From: Chinchilla lanigera
Lineage: Eukaryota > Chordata > Mammalia > Rodentia > Chinchillidae
Direction of reading: 5' to 3'
Assembly: GCF_000276665.1 (NCBI RefSeq)
Contig: NW_004955481.1
Coordinates: forward strand, 5,204,694 to 5,268,693
DNA length: 64,000 nucleotides
Below the pieces are notes generated by a model. It ran no database searches. It saw only the letters and a program-made list of their open reading frames with translations, and was not told the origin of the DNA. Positions 27,001-49,348 of this stretch are shown here, one piece after another. Every line of letters begins with the position of its first letter. Positions within the stretch are counted from its first letter, which is position 1. Made by a program: the position numbers and the translations under genes.

Positions 27001-27268
27001 TGGAAATCCGGCGTAATCTCTGCATGACCTCTGGGTCTGCAAAGGGCTCATGAGGTCCATGTAATGGAGAAGCTGGAGCAGCCCCAGGGCCTTGTTCCAG
27101 CCCAAACCTGGTGACTGAGGGGCGGCTGGACCTGCAGAGCTGACCCTTGACCTCTGTTTCTCCTTAAAGAGCCAGAAGCGCTATCATGAAGATATCTTTG
27201 GTGCTGTCTTTCCCTACGAGGTGAAGAAGGACCGGGCAGAGCGGCCACCCGGCGACATCAAGCTCTGA
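2007..27268 (+). CDS. NOS2: NOS2, inducible nitric oxide synthase (5'-partial, 25 exons)
   Basis: Dimeric flavo-heme enzyme that converts L-arginine, O2 and NADPH to citrulline and nitric oxide in activated macrophages and epithelia. The 25 exons listed separately total 3343 bp, all with GT-AG ends, and give one frame of about 1113 residues. Adding the roughly 37 residues of the missing first coding exon gives about 1150 (human 1153). Domains in order: N-terminal region with the Cys-X4-Cys zinc site; heme oxygenase (exons 5-13); calmodulin-binding helix (exons 13-14); flavodoxin-like FMN domain (exons 14-18); FAD/NADP reductase (exons 18-27). The 40-50 residue autoinhibitory loop of the constitutive NOS enzymes is absent, as expected for the calcium-independent isoform. 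No stops, frameshifts or lost catalytic residues were seen. The initiator ATG and promoter are outside the window. Confidence 0.97.
2795..2917 (+). CDS. NOS2: NOS2 exon 4
   Basis: 123 bp, 41 codons, phase 0 at both ends. The segment reading [18 protein letters not shown] corresponds to the N-terminal hook and BH4/dimer region of iNOS. Acceptor ...cccccttag, donor ACG|gtgaga. Confidence 0.92.
3167..3251 (-). repeat. ID-type SINE (antisense)
   Basis: T-rich tail followed by the complement of a tRNA-like ID head (tgagctatatccccagc end) in the intron between NOS2 exons 4 and 5. Confidence 0.85.
3284..3438 (-). repeat. B1 SINE (antisense)
   Basis: 7SL-derived B1 in reverse: T-run, gagacagggtctcgctgtg, and gctgggattacaggcgtgag near the end. 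Confidence 0.9.
4084..4232 (+). CDS. NOS2: NOS2 exon 5, zinc-site cysteines
   Basis: 149 bp. The two cysteines of the dimer-interface zinc tetrathiolate are at 4093-4095 and 4108-4110, in a Cys-X4-Cys arrangement (CKPKSC). They are followed by the conserved [10 protein letters not shown] stretch and the start of the oxygenase fold. The donor splits a Glu codon (GA|gtaagg). Confidence 0.95.
5983..6021. repeat. (TG)n microsatellite
   Basis: About 19 uninterrupted TG dinucleotides in the intron between NOS2 exons 5 and 6. Confidence 0.95.
6410..6527 (+). repeat. B1-like SINE
   Basis: cacctgtaattcctgctact followed by gggaggccgaggcagga and an A-rich end. Confidence 0.75.
7083..7245 (+). CDS. NOS2: NOS2 exon 6, heme-ligand exon
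   Basis: 163 bp. It contains [13 protein letters not shown]. The proximal heme thiolate Cys is codon 7213-7215. Acceptor ...tcccccag, donor CAG|gtgagg. Confidence 0.97.
7986..8077 (+). CDS. NOS2: NOS2 exon 7
   Basis: 92 bp encoding VFDARSCTT through RYSTNNGNI, part of the oxygenase core. The donor splits an Arg codon (AG|gtgggt). Confidence 0.96.
8884..9025 (+). CDS. NOS2: NOS2 exon 8
   Basis: 142 bp encoding the oxygenase segment with [20 protein letters not shown]. The acceptor is purine-rich (tcctggggaag|G) but gives the exact reading frame and conserved sequence. Donor CAG|gtaccc. Confidence 0.94.
9135..9274 (+). CDS. NOS2: NOS2 exon 9
   Basis: 140 bp, [20 protein letters not shown] onward, oxygenase core. 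It ends inside the Lys codon of EHPK (AA|gtaagt). Confidence 0.96.
9879..10053 (+). CDS. NOS2: NOS2 exon 10, arginine-binding glutamate
   Basis: 175 bp with the active-site stretch [17 protein letters not shown]. The Glu that clamps the substrate guanidinium is codon 10003-10005. Acceptor ...cccactag, donor GAG|gttaag. Confidence 0.97.
10144..10245 (+). CDS. NOS2: NOS2 exon 11
   Basis: 102 bp, 34 codons, [19 protein letters not shown] onward, oxygenase core. Phase 0 at both ends. The following 3.3-kb intron holds a MaLR-like LTR and a B1 fragment. Confidence 0.96.
11939..12010 (+). repeat. B1 fragment
   Basis: cttgggagggtgaggcagga and cagcctgggctatgtag are B1 body motifs. Both ends are truncated. 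Confidence 0.7.
12151..12545 (-). mobile_element. MaLR-like LTR (antisense)
   Basis: Same family as the LTRs at 31.6 and 41.2 kb, in reverse. It starts tgtcttagttactttt and ends atgtatcaaccatta, in the large intron between NOS2 exons 11 and 12. Confidence 0.65.
13576..13770 (+). CDS. NOS2: NOS2 exon 12, BH4/dimer region
   Basis: 195 bp, 65 codons. It encodes the conserved [17 protein letters not shown] and [17 protein letters not shown] segments of the pterin-binding dimer interface. Acceptor ...ctgatgtag, donor CAG|gtgagg. Confidence 0.97.
14382..14464 (+). CDS. NOS2: NOS2 exon 13, oxygenase end and start of calmodulin helix
   Basis: 83 bp, [12 protein letters not shown] then [13 protein letters not shown]. 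The basic tail begins the calmodulin-binding segment, which continues in the next exon. Confidence 0.96.
14802..14946 (+). CDS. NOS2: NOS2 exon 14, calmodulin helix and FMN P-loop
   Basis: 145 bp. It completes the hydrophobic/basic calmodulin-binding helix ([17 protein letters not shown]) and starts the flavodoxin domain with the FMN phosphate-binding turn ATETGKSEA. Confidence 0.97.
15036..15140 (+). CDS. NOS2: NOS2 exon 15, FMN domain
   Basis: 105 bp, 35 codons, with the flavodoxin stretch [19 protein letters not shown]. In constitutive NOS the autoinhibitory insert follows shortly after this point. Here the next exon continues directly. Confidence 0.96.
16063..16112 (+). CDS. NOS2: NOS2 exon 16 (50-bp microexon)
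   Basis: 50 bp encoding [16 protein letters not shown] plus two bases. It is the shortest coding exon and supports absence of the autoinhibitory loop. Acceptor ...tctttctag, donor AG|gtaacc. Confidence 0.94.
16426..16600 (+). CDS. NOS2: NOS2 exon 17, FMN domain
   Basis: 175 bp with [20 protein letters not shown] and [17 protein letters not shown], the FMN isoalloxazine-contact loops. Confidence 0.97.
17352..17484 (+). CDS. NOS2: NOS2 exon 18, FMN-FAD hinge
   Basis: 133 bp. It ends the FMN domain and enters the FAD-binding module ([16 protein letters not shown]). It ends one base into an Ala codon. Confidence 0.96.
18160..18405 (-). repeat. B1 SINE (antisense) split by an ID insertion
   Basis: B1 body on both sides of an inserted ID element. 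It ends ctgggattataggcaagtgc. Confidence 0.8.
18223..18328 (-). repeat. ID SINE nested in B1, 16-bp target duplication
   Basis: Long T-run then complement of the ID head. It is flanked by tggccttgaactttct at 18207-18222 and 18329-18344. Confidence 0.9.
18591..18669 (+). CDS. NOS2: NOS2 exon 19
   Basis: 79 bp, [20 protein letters not shown], start of the FAD-binding reductase domain. Donor AG|gtgagc. Confidence 0.95.
19455..19636 (+). CDS. NOS2: NOS2 exon 20
   Basis: 182 bp with [19 protein letters not shown], the FAD-domain beta barrel. Acceptor ...ctttccgcag. It ends one base into a Gly codon. Confidence 0.96.
20672..20835 (+). CDS. NOS2: NOS2 exon 21
   Basis: 164 bp, [20 protein letters not shown] onward, the connecting helical subdomain of the reductase. 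Phase 0 end (CAG|gtgaga). Confidence 0.96.
21736..21943 (+). CDS. NOS2: NOS2 exon 22, FAD-binding motif
   Basis: 208 bp with the FAD pyrophosphate motif R-x-Y-S in [11 protein letters not shown], followed by [10 protein letters not shown]. Confidence 0.96.
23205..23292 (+). CDS. NOS2: NOS2 exon 23
   Basis: 88 bp, [17 protein letters not shown], containing the second FAD-binding segment (G-V-C-S). Confidence 0.96.
23693..23814 (+). CDS. NOS2: NOS2 exon 24, NADPH-binding loop
   Basis: 122 bp with the nicotinamide dinucleotide loop [16 protein letters not shown]. Acceptor ...tctccctcag. Confidence 0.96.
24411..24559 (+). CDS. NOS2: NOS2 exon 25
   Basis: 149 bp, [20 protein letters not shown] then [10 protein letters not shown], the NADPH 2'-phosphate and ribose-binding segment. 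Confidence 0.96.
25364..25558 (+). CDS. NOS2: NOS2 exon 26
   Basis: 195 bp, 65 codons, with [20 protein letters not shown], the conserved NADPH adenine-binding segment. The donor AAG|gtattg is followed almost at once by an in-frame stop, which marks the exon end. Confidence 0.95.
26751..26905 (+). repeat. B1-ID dimeric SINE
   Basis: B1-like left part (ggcaggaggattgtaaattc, gggcaacaagaaagac) joined to an ID-like right part (aactcagtgtgaggccctgg) with an A-rich tail, in the last NOS2 intron. Confidence 0.65.
27170..27268 (+). CDS. NOS2: NOS2 exon 27, C-terminus and stop
   Basis: 99 bp. [17 protein letters not shown] carries the Phe that stacks on FAD near the C-terminus, then a lineage-specific tail [14 protein letters not shown] and TGA at 27266-27268. 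The acceptor is ...ccttaaag. Confidence 0.96.
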   Translation, partial: SQKRYHEDIFGAVFPYEVKKDRAERPPGDIKL

Positions 27269-27935
27269 TGCTCCACAGAGACTTTCAGGCTGCTGGCGCT
27301 GTGTGATGGGGATGGAGCCAGCTCTGGGGCCAAGGTCACAGGGCCTCAGGAGAGGGGGAAACGTGACCACACCCAGCCTCACACCTGAGCTCCTCGACTG
27401 CATCCCTCAAGCCCTTCACTTGACCTAATGCCAAGTAGCATCCTGGACTGGTCGGAGCCACCCTGTGCCTGAAGCCCACTCTTCCCAGTCTCTTGGGGAT
27501 GAATCTGCAAGGCCAGGCCTGGCAAGTGGGTTTAAGAGGAAGATGAAACCTCCTTTTGATGGCATCACTTGTTATGGCCACTAGGGGGCGCTAGCAAGAC
27601 ACTCTATTTAGCAGCCTGCCCTGTGTACAGTATTTATGCCTCTGTTTTTTGTTTTTTTGTTTGTTTTGTTTTGTCTTTTTGAGACAGGGTCTCGCTATGC
27701 AGTTCAGGCTGGTCTTGAACTCACTTTGTAGCCCAGGCTGGCCTAGAACTCGCAGCGATCCTCCTGCCTCAGCCTCCCGAGTGCTGGGATTATAGGTGTG
27801 TGCCACCGCGCCCGGTTTATGCCTCTGTATTTAAAAAACATCCATCTGCTCCCAAGGGCCACTTGAGCCTTCCTTGTATGATTTCTTGAAGGAAATATTT
27901 ATATAAAATTCATTTTATTTTAACCACCTTGAATG
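27269..27935 (+). other. NOS2: NOS2 3' untranslated region (end approximate)
   Basis: Runs from the stop codon to a GT-rich stretch at about 27930-27955 that could be a downstream cleavage element. UATTTA-type AU-rich motifs occur at 27631-27637 and about 27894-27903, consistent with the unstable NOS2 mRNA. No canonical AATAAA was found, only TATAAA-like sequence near 27901. An antisense B1 interrupts the UTR (separate entry). The exact 3' end is inferred. Confidence 0.5.
27646..27815 (-). repeat. B1 SINE inserted in the NOS2 3' UTR
   Basis: Antisense B1 with a T-rich tail, flanked by the 13-bp duplication tttatgcctctgt at 27633-27645 and 27816-27828. Confidence 0.92.
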
Positions 27936-27959
27936 TGTGTGCATGGCTGTTTGTAGGGA

Positions 27960-29917
27960 GAACACCCCTGATTTGTATAGAATGGGCAGGGGTGTGCCAC
28001 CCCTAGGACAAAGATCCCCCACAAAGGCTCATAACAGACGGGCCATGGATTCCTCTTTGGAATGACTGGGGGCCGCAAATGAAGTTTTGTGCTTCTCTAA
28101 AGAAGGTGAGGGATGGCGGGCGTGGGGGGGTGGACCGAGGAGGGGCAGGAGCTGCGCCTCACACTGGACGCATCTTATGCAGGGAGTGGTGAGGGTTAGG
28201 CTGCTCCTGACTCCAGCTCTTTAGTAAAGGCCTTGCACTCCGCCTTGTCCTACGAGGGTTTTGCTCTGCTGCCATGTTTCCCTGGCCGGTGGCAATTTGG
28301 ACCTGGGCAAAGCGCGTGGGCTCCTGTAGGTGGGGGACGCAGTAGGGTACAGGGCGCTTGGCATCCCTGTCTGCCTGATACTGGGGCTCTCTGGGGTGTG
28401 CAGCTAGCCTGGCCGGCTGCGTATGAGACAGAGCCACCTCCCCTTCTGCCTAGAACTGAGCAACAGACTCAGAAGGGAGCAACTGGCTGTTTGAGTGAGA
28501 CCAGCCCCAGCTTCGGTTTGCCCCCACCTCACGGGCTGCATGGGCCCCCTCCCTGTTTCCCCCTCCCCCCTCCTTCCACTTCTGGCAGCAGCGACTCAGA
28601 TGGGGGACAGGAGAGAGGGCTTGCCAATGTCTGGTCATCTGCAGAAGAGCTCTGAGCCCTGACACCAAGAGCAAGGGGTCTGAACAGCGTGGCCAGGAGT
28701 CCAGCCACCACCAGGGACACACACCTCCCCCCCAACACACACACCCTGGGATCTTACTGAAATGCAGATTCTCATTTAGTGGGTCTCAGGCGGGGCCTGA
28801 TACTCTGCTGTTCTCATCAGTTCCCCAAGGATGCTGCTGTCCGATGAGGTCCACACTCTGAGCCCCGCCCTCTGAGCCCTGTCCTGGCTCCCGAGGGACC
28901 AAGTTCTTAATAGAATTAGCAGGCGGAGACACGGCTGGGCTCCCTTGTGCTGGCGGACCCGTGGTCCTGAGGCACTTGCACAGCCAGCTCCTCTAGCCAG
29001 CTGCCTCCCCTCCCACTTGGCGCAAGGTCATCTGGCTTGCTGGCTCTGCCGTGGCCCCACACATTCTGTCCTGGCCTTCTCCCCTCTCAGCAGCATGGGG
29101 ATATTTCCTAGATCCACCCCATTACTGAGGTACCATATTAGAGACCCCTGCTTGGGAAATCGGAGTCCCAGCTTCCTTCTCCAGTGCCCTCGTGGGCTTT
29201 GTGAGGGATCCGCGGGGAGTGGGTGTGGATGTCAGGACCCCCAGCGCAAAGGGAGCCGGCGCTCTTTCCCCCTGGTCACCGTCAGCAGGGACCCTTAAAT
29301 CCAGAGACTCCTAAATGTCTCTAGACACAGTAACAAGGCAGCCGTCCCATGAGTGCATGCCAGCGCATTTCATTTCTTTTTTTTTTTTTTTTTTTGGTTT
29401 TTCTCCGGTACCGGGAACCGAACTCACGACCTTGCGCTTGCCAGGCAGGCGTTCATTTCTTAATTTTAAGGGTGGTAGGAAAGGGAAGAACCCACAGCTG
29501 AGAAGGTTCTGCTCAGTTGGTGGAAGCCAGCAGGGTGTCACCAGGGCAGTCTCCCCAGAGGGCACAGAGTTGCAGCAGGGTGCGCAGCCAAGGGCAGAAG
29601 TTAAAGGACAGAGGCTGAGAAGGGCTGCGGAGGTCACTTCGTCCCTGGAGGGGCTCGGGCCCTCGGAGGGGCTGCACAAAGAATGGGAAAGTGGGTGAGA
29701 GCCTTGTGCAGTGTGGGACTGGGCTGGGGCTTCTGAGGCTCAGGACCCCCTTCTCTGCTGGGAAGTGTGGACCCGCTGGTTCCCCTGCCTGGCACGCCTG
29801 GGGTGCCCTCTGCTGGGACGGCCTGGCTCAGGAAGTTGGGGCTGGCAGGGAGGTGGGGGAGGAGGAGGAGACGCAGACAGCAGCACACCCAGCCCTTTGC
29901 CAGCCCTCCTGGCCTGC
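27960..29917. other. NOS2-LGALS9 intergenic gap
   Basis: Convergent 3' ends. Apart from the ID fragment at 29378-29451 and the unplaced minus-strand LGALS9 3' UTR, I see no gene or recognisable element. Confidence 0.6.
29378..29451 (-). repeat. 5'-truncated ID SINE with target duplication
   Basis: T-run plus partial ID complement lacking the head end. Flanked by ttcatttct at 29369-29377 and 29452-29460. Confidence 0.88.
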
Positions 29918-44567
<14,650 letters not shown>

Positions 44568-44641
44568 CTTGCCACGGCCTCTGTGGCCACCGCTGCCTTT
44601 CGTTCAACTGGGCCGTCTCTGCTCGGGGCTGGACTTTTCCA

Positions 44642-44653
44642 GGAAATGAAACC
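44642..44653. promoter_or_regulatory. Candidate ETS/IRF composite element upstream of LGALS9
   Basis: GGAAATGAAACC, about 75 bp upstream of the LGALS9 ATG, fits the ETS-IRF composite GGAANNGAAA and resembles interferon-response sequences. LGALS9 is known to respond to interferon and is expressed in myeloid cells. The transcription start is not known, so the site may lie in promoter or 5' UTR. Function is inferred. Confidence 0.4.
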
Positions 44654-44869
44654 AAAGCACTTTGGCAGCTATTCAACAAGGAGGAGCCCAGGGAAGGAAG
44701 CAGCTCTGGAGAAAGAGAAAGGTAGGTAGGAACTGAGGTGAGGGCTGTGGGTGAGGCTCGGGCAGAGGGAAATGGGCATCCCCAGCTCTGTGACCTTTCT
44801 TTCCTTTCGTCCCCTGTGCACCACCCAGAGACCGAATCCCATTTGCAAAGTGACATGGCAGCAAGTTTG

Positions 44870-46120
44870 CAGAAGGCATTGCCTAGAAGTGTGTGCTGTG
44901 CTTCCTAAGCACACTCCATCCCAGGGCACAGGAAACCACGGGCTGGGGAGGGTGCCCGGCCTAGGCAGGGGCAGTGGTGGGGAGGCTGCTTCTGCCCTTG
45001 TACACACAGATAAATGAGGCCCAGAGAGTACAAGGGATATGGCCAAGGTCACATAGCACACGTGTGCTAACCTGGACGACTTGAGAATACTTCGGCTCTC
45101 CAGAAAGTATTTCTTCCTTTTAAAACTTCTATTTCTCATTCAAAAACATGATCACATAAAGAACCATTTTGCAAGAAAAGCCCTAAACTGGAGACTTTTA
45201 TTCTGGAGTAAAGTGTGCTCCAGGAACTTTCAATCCCCCTCTGTGAATTTATCTTTCTTTCCTTTTCCTGGGGCTGCAGGGTGGGGAGAGAAGTTCTGGG
45301 TGCAATCCTCCAGGAAGGTGATGGGAAGGAACACTAGAAACAAATGACTTTAATTGGCTTTAGCACAAAGGTAAGGGAAATCACTGGCTTTCACAGAAAG
45401 AGCAGGGTAGGCTGGCGCTGGTGCGGGAGCTGAGACAATAAGGTTACCTGAGGTCAGTCAGGTCTCGGCTGTAGGCGAGGAGAGGCCGGGTCTGCAAGTT
45501 GCTGGGAGCTGTTAAGTGTTGCTATTGTTTTGAATAGCAGATGTTGCAGACCTGGTTCCCAGTACACCCATGCTGGTGTGGCTGGACTGTAGGTGTGGAG
45601 GCCATAACGCCTCAGGTCTCAGGACTGGATTAATGCAGATGACCGAAGGGCACCAGGCCTCAAGGTGGACCTATGCTGCCACTCGTGTCCTTCCCTGCCC
45701 TTCTGCTTTGCACTTTCCTCATGACTGAGGCAGCAGGACAGCCTGGCCAGGTGCTGCCGCCTTGGTATCGCACTTCCTGGCCTCTGAACGGTGAGAACCC
45801 TTCTGTTGTTTATACGTAACAGTAAAAGGCCTTTTCTGAGATTACAGAGTTAAAAATGAAACCAACCTGCTCCCTGCATCTCCAAACATAAAAGGTAAGA
45901 AGAGGTCCATTCTTCCTGAGAATTCCACCTTGGCACCCTTCTCAGCCACCGCAGCTGCTGCCAGTGCCTATAGCTTCACTTCCCTGCTCCCAGCTTACCC
46001 ACTTCCAGCTAGCTGTTGTCTACATTCAGCACGGAGGACCTCCCTTCACGGCCTTCTACTTCCTATCCTGGTCAGATGGCGTCATCTAGTACACACCTGA
46101 GATGACTGTCAGTAATTCCT
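44870..46120. other. Region upstream of LGALS9 without recognised gene
   Basis: Mostly unique-looking sequence with only short unsupported ORFs. The proximal part is presumably the LGALS9 promoter. Confidence 0.5.
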
Positions 46121-46514
46121 TCTATGTTCAACATTCTGACTGAGGAAAAATCAGACTGTCAGCCCTGACAAATCAGTTGTCACGGCCTTTCCCAAAGGTT
46201 GCTCTGCCTAGAAACCTAAAATCAGTCAAGCTCTTCTCAAAGACATCAAAGGGGGGACAAAAAGCTCATCAGCTACTATTACTCAGAAACCTGATGAAAG
46301 AAAAACACCTGATATCCCTAAGAAAATCCAGTCTGATAGATGACCATACCCTCTGGCTACAAGTTATAAGAGCTATGAACACAAAAATAAATGCTCCTTC
46401 CATCTGCAAGATATAAAGAAACCTGATTGTCCAGGCCCACCTCAGTCTGAACCCTCCTTGCCCTGTCAGGTCTAGACTGATAGGACAGACTGAGCTCTAC
46501 CAGATTGGGTTGCC

Positions 46515-46620
46515 CAGGCCAGGGATATAGCTCAGTGGTACAAGCGCCTGCCTGGCAAGCGCAAGGTCCTGAGTTTGGTTCCCGGTACCAAAAAAGCAAA
46601 ACAAACAACAAAAAGAAAAC
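46515..46620 (+). repeat. ID SINE
   Basis: gggatatagctcagtggtac then gcctgcctggcaagcgcaag and an A-rich tail. It interrupts the ERV just before the protease remnant. Confidence 0.9.
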
Positions 46621-46732
46621 AAAAACTGGACCCCGCTAGAGCCCACAGTCATTGTAAAAGTCAGGGGCAAGCCTGTGACTTTCCTAGTAGACAGTGGAAC
46701 AAACACCCTGCCTTCAGAAGTTCCCTCTGTCA

Positions 46733-47094
46733 AAAATTTTTTCTCTCAGTGCTGAGACAAAATACCCAACTCAAAGTTAAGGAAGAAAGATTTACTTAGC
46801 TCTCAGTTTGTGGAGGTTTCAGTCAATAATCTGCTGGCTCAAAGGCAAGGTGGCATCGTACAGGGGCAACAGTCCAAGGCAGCAGAATACAGCAAAACAA
46901 CAAGAGCAAAAGGTAGGAGAGGGCAAGTCTCTTTTCCTCCCTTATACTATACACAAGCTACCCTGCCACATCATCTCTGTGATTTCCTCATGCACAGGCT
47001 CAGGATGTTTACAAAGTGAGGACCCTGGGCCCCTGCTGGGTCACTTAATTAAACTTCTAAACTTCTCAAGTTGACACAGTGTATCAACCATAAC
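46733..47094 (-). mobile_element. MaLR-like LTR (antisense) within the ERV
   Basis: Same family as 12151-12545. It ends gtatcaaccataaca and truncates the ERV protease remnant. Confidence 0.65.
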
Positions 47095-48114
47095 ACCAGG
47101 GCAACTGGGACTCTAGCTTCTCACCCCTCTGCCAGGCACAAACTTGCAGACTGGGAGGACATCTCACCAAACATGAATTCCTATAGAAGCCAGTAGCCAT
47201 ACCACTTCTGCGAAAGACCACCTTTTCAAGCTAGAAGCAACCATCTCCTTTGCACCAAGCCAATCAGCCTCCCTCTTATTTAACCCTGCACTTTCAACTT
47301 ACACTGGTCCCTGAGAGGAAAATGACACCTGTATTAGCCTGAGATAGATAACTGCAATCCTGAAGTTCTGAAAGCTCTCTTCCCAGAGGTATAAACTGAA
47401 AACTCACCTCTGGGCCTGACCATCAACCATGCTGCCTCACCATGACACCCATTGCTGTAAGATGTCACAGAAAGCACAAATAGGCACTCAGCCACACATC
47501 AGCCTGATAGACTATTAATCACCTGGGGCAAGATCTCCGTACCATCAACAACGCAGCCATCACCTTGCATTCTGCAGTTCCTAAACCATACACCCTTTTT
47601 GAACTGTTACTCAATGCCATAAGGGTTTAGGAATTCTCCCACTATGTTTGGGAAGGCCCTAACAACAGATTTGGCTTCAGGACAGTCTGTTTCTCTGTCC
47701 CTTCCAGCTCTGTTGTGGTCCCCCAAAAAAGAAAAAAAATGAGGCTTCAAAACTGTAAAAGGTTTATAGACTGTCAAACTGCTGAAACACACCTCTCCTG
47801 CCTATAAAACTAGCTCAAGATCTCTGAGCTCCTGTAATTGCCCTCCATATACAATGCCTCAGTCTTCTTCCACCCACAATTTGCTGGTACACCTGCCTAG
47901 ACCTAAAAATGGCTCCTGCCAGCTTACCCCTCTTCACATTTAAATAGAAAGGCCCAGTTCTGAACTCAAACAGAGGAGCCTATCAAGAGCTGTACTGCAA
48001 GGTACAGAGTGAGGGTAGGAAGTGTTGGATGTGGCTGCAGGCCTGATCACATGAGCTGGCCTTCTGCACCCTGACTACACATTCAGATCCCCCATAGGGC
48101 TTATAAAAGTTAAA

Positions 48115-48300
48115 GCCAGGTGCAGAGGCACATGTATTTGTAATAGCAATACTCTGTGGGCTGAGACCTGAGAGTCCCAAATTTGAACCCAGTCTGGGCA
48201 ATTTAGTGAGTTAGGCCCTATATCAAACTACAAAACAAGAAAAAGTGGTAGCACAGTGTGAAGGTCCTAGGTTCATTCCCTAGAGCCACAGAAAAAGAAA
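48115..48300 (+). repeat. Diverged B1-ID dimeric SINE
   Basis: ccaggtgcagaggcacatgt left part, then cagtgtgaaggtcctaggtt and an A-rich tail leading into the GAAA repeat. Confidence 0.65.
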
Positions 48301-48318
48301 GAACAGAGGAAGGAAGGC

Positions 48319-48320
<2 letters not shown>

Positions 48321-48366
<46 letters not shown>

Positions 48367-48388
48367 AAAGAAAAGAAAAGAAAGAAAG
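48321..48388. repeat. (GAAA)n microsatellite
   Basis: Seventeen or so GAAA/GAAAA units downstream of the SINE tail. It sits at the place equivalent to the TTTTC tract at 31.0 kb in the inverted copy. Confidence 0.92.
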
Positions 48389-48726
48389 GCAGGTCCATGA
48401 TACTTCTCCCCCTCTCCCCCTGTCCCCCTCTCCCTGCTCAGCCATGGAGACTGTCAGCCTGGATATCTGCTTAGGCAGAAGTGATGTTCTGGATGACTGC
48501 ACTCTGCAGTCCGGGTTGGAAATGACTGGTGTAGAGCTTTGTGGACTGTGAAGGGAGCTTGCATTTTACTACAATGAGAATCCACTGAACAGCAAGGCTG
48601 GGAAGCAGTACCTTTGACTTATAGGTGTGACCATGGGGATGTGACTTAACTACACTGTGTCTCTGTTTCCTCATTTACAAATGAAGCTAAGAATTCCATG
48701 ATCTCAGAATATTGTATGAATGGACC

Positions 48727-49348
48727 TGTGGAGGACCACCCAGATGACTGTCCTTGAGAGAAGATCAATTATCTCCATTTTGGCTAAACCTGGCCTTATT
48801 TCCATGTAATGATGTGTGCAGAGCTGGCTAGGACTTTTCCTTATCCCCTCAATTGGTTTTAAGCAATGTGAATCGTTGTAGCCGGGTGCTGATATGTGGT
48901 CTTTGAAGCAAGGCCACAGGTCAGTGTTGCCCTTTCCTGTAGCTCCTGAAAAGCAAATGTGAGCCAGGCAGAAAAGAGAGCCATGCTCCACACTGTTGGC
49001 TAAGAATGAGCCTTGAGATAAGAGAACATGACTTCCCAGGGCATAAAAAATTACACAGAGCTGAAGTACTGACCCAAAAACATTAGATACTACCTTGAAG
49101 TGTGTTATGCAGGTTACTCTTTCTGCATATCCTTCTGTCTGCGTATTGCACAGGTGATCTCAGGCCTCCTACCTAGCCCAGCTCATGGTACTCACATACT
49201 TTCCAACACAACTGCAGTCACTCTTCCCCAAGCCACTCCTCTCTTCATGAATTAATAAAACCTGGATTCAGCTCAGAGTGGAGGCCTTTGTTCCAGTTAG
49301 CCATCACCCTAGCTGGACTTAGGACCCACTTGGCTCCTCACAACTACA
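48727..49348 (+). mobile_element. Possible solo LTR (TG...CA, AATAAA)
   Basis: About 620 bp starting TGTGGAGG and ending AACTACA, with AATAAA at 49254-49259. It has no counterpart in the LGALS9 intron copy. No clean target duplication was seen, so the class is uncertain. Confidence 0.35.

Noticed and set aside
48321..48388. Repeat array as CRISPR
   Set aside because: Simple tetranucleotide repeat in a mammalian genome. No spacer structure.
48258..48551. 97-codon frame rich in Lys and Arg
   Set aside because: Translation of the GAAA microsatellite and flanking SINE.
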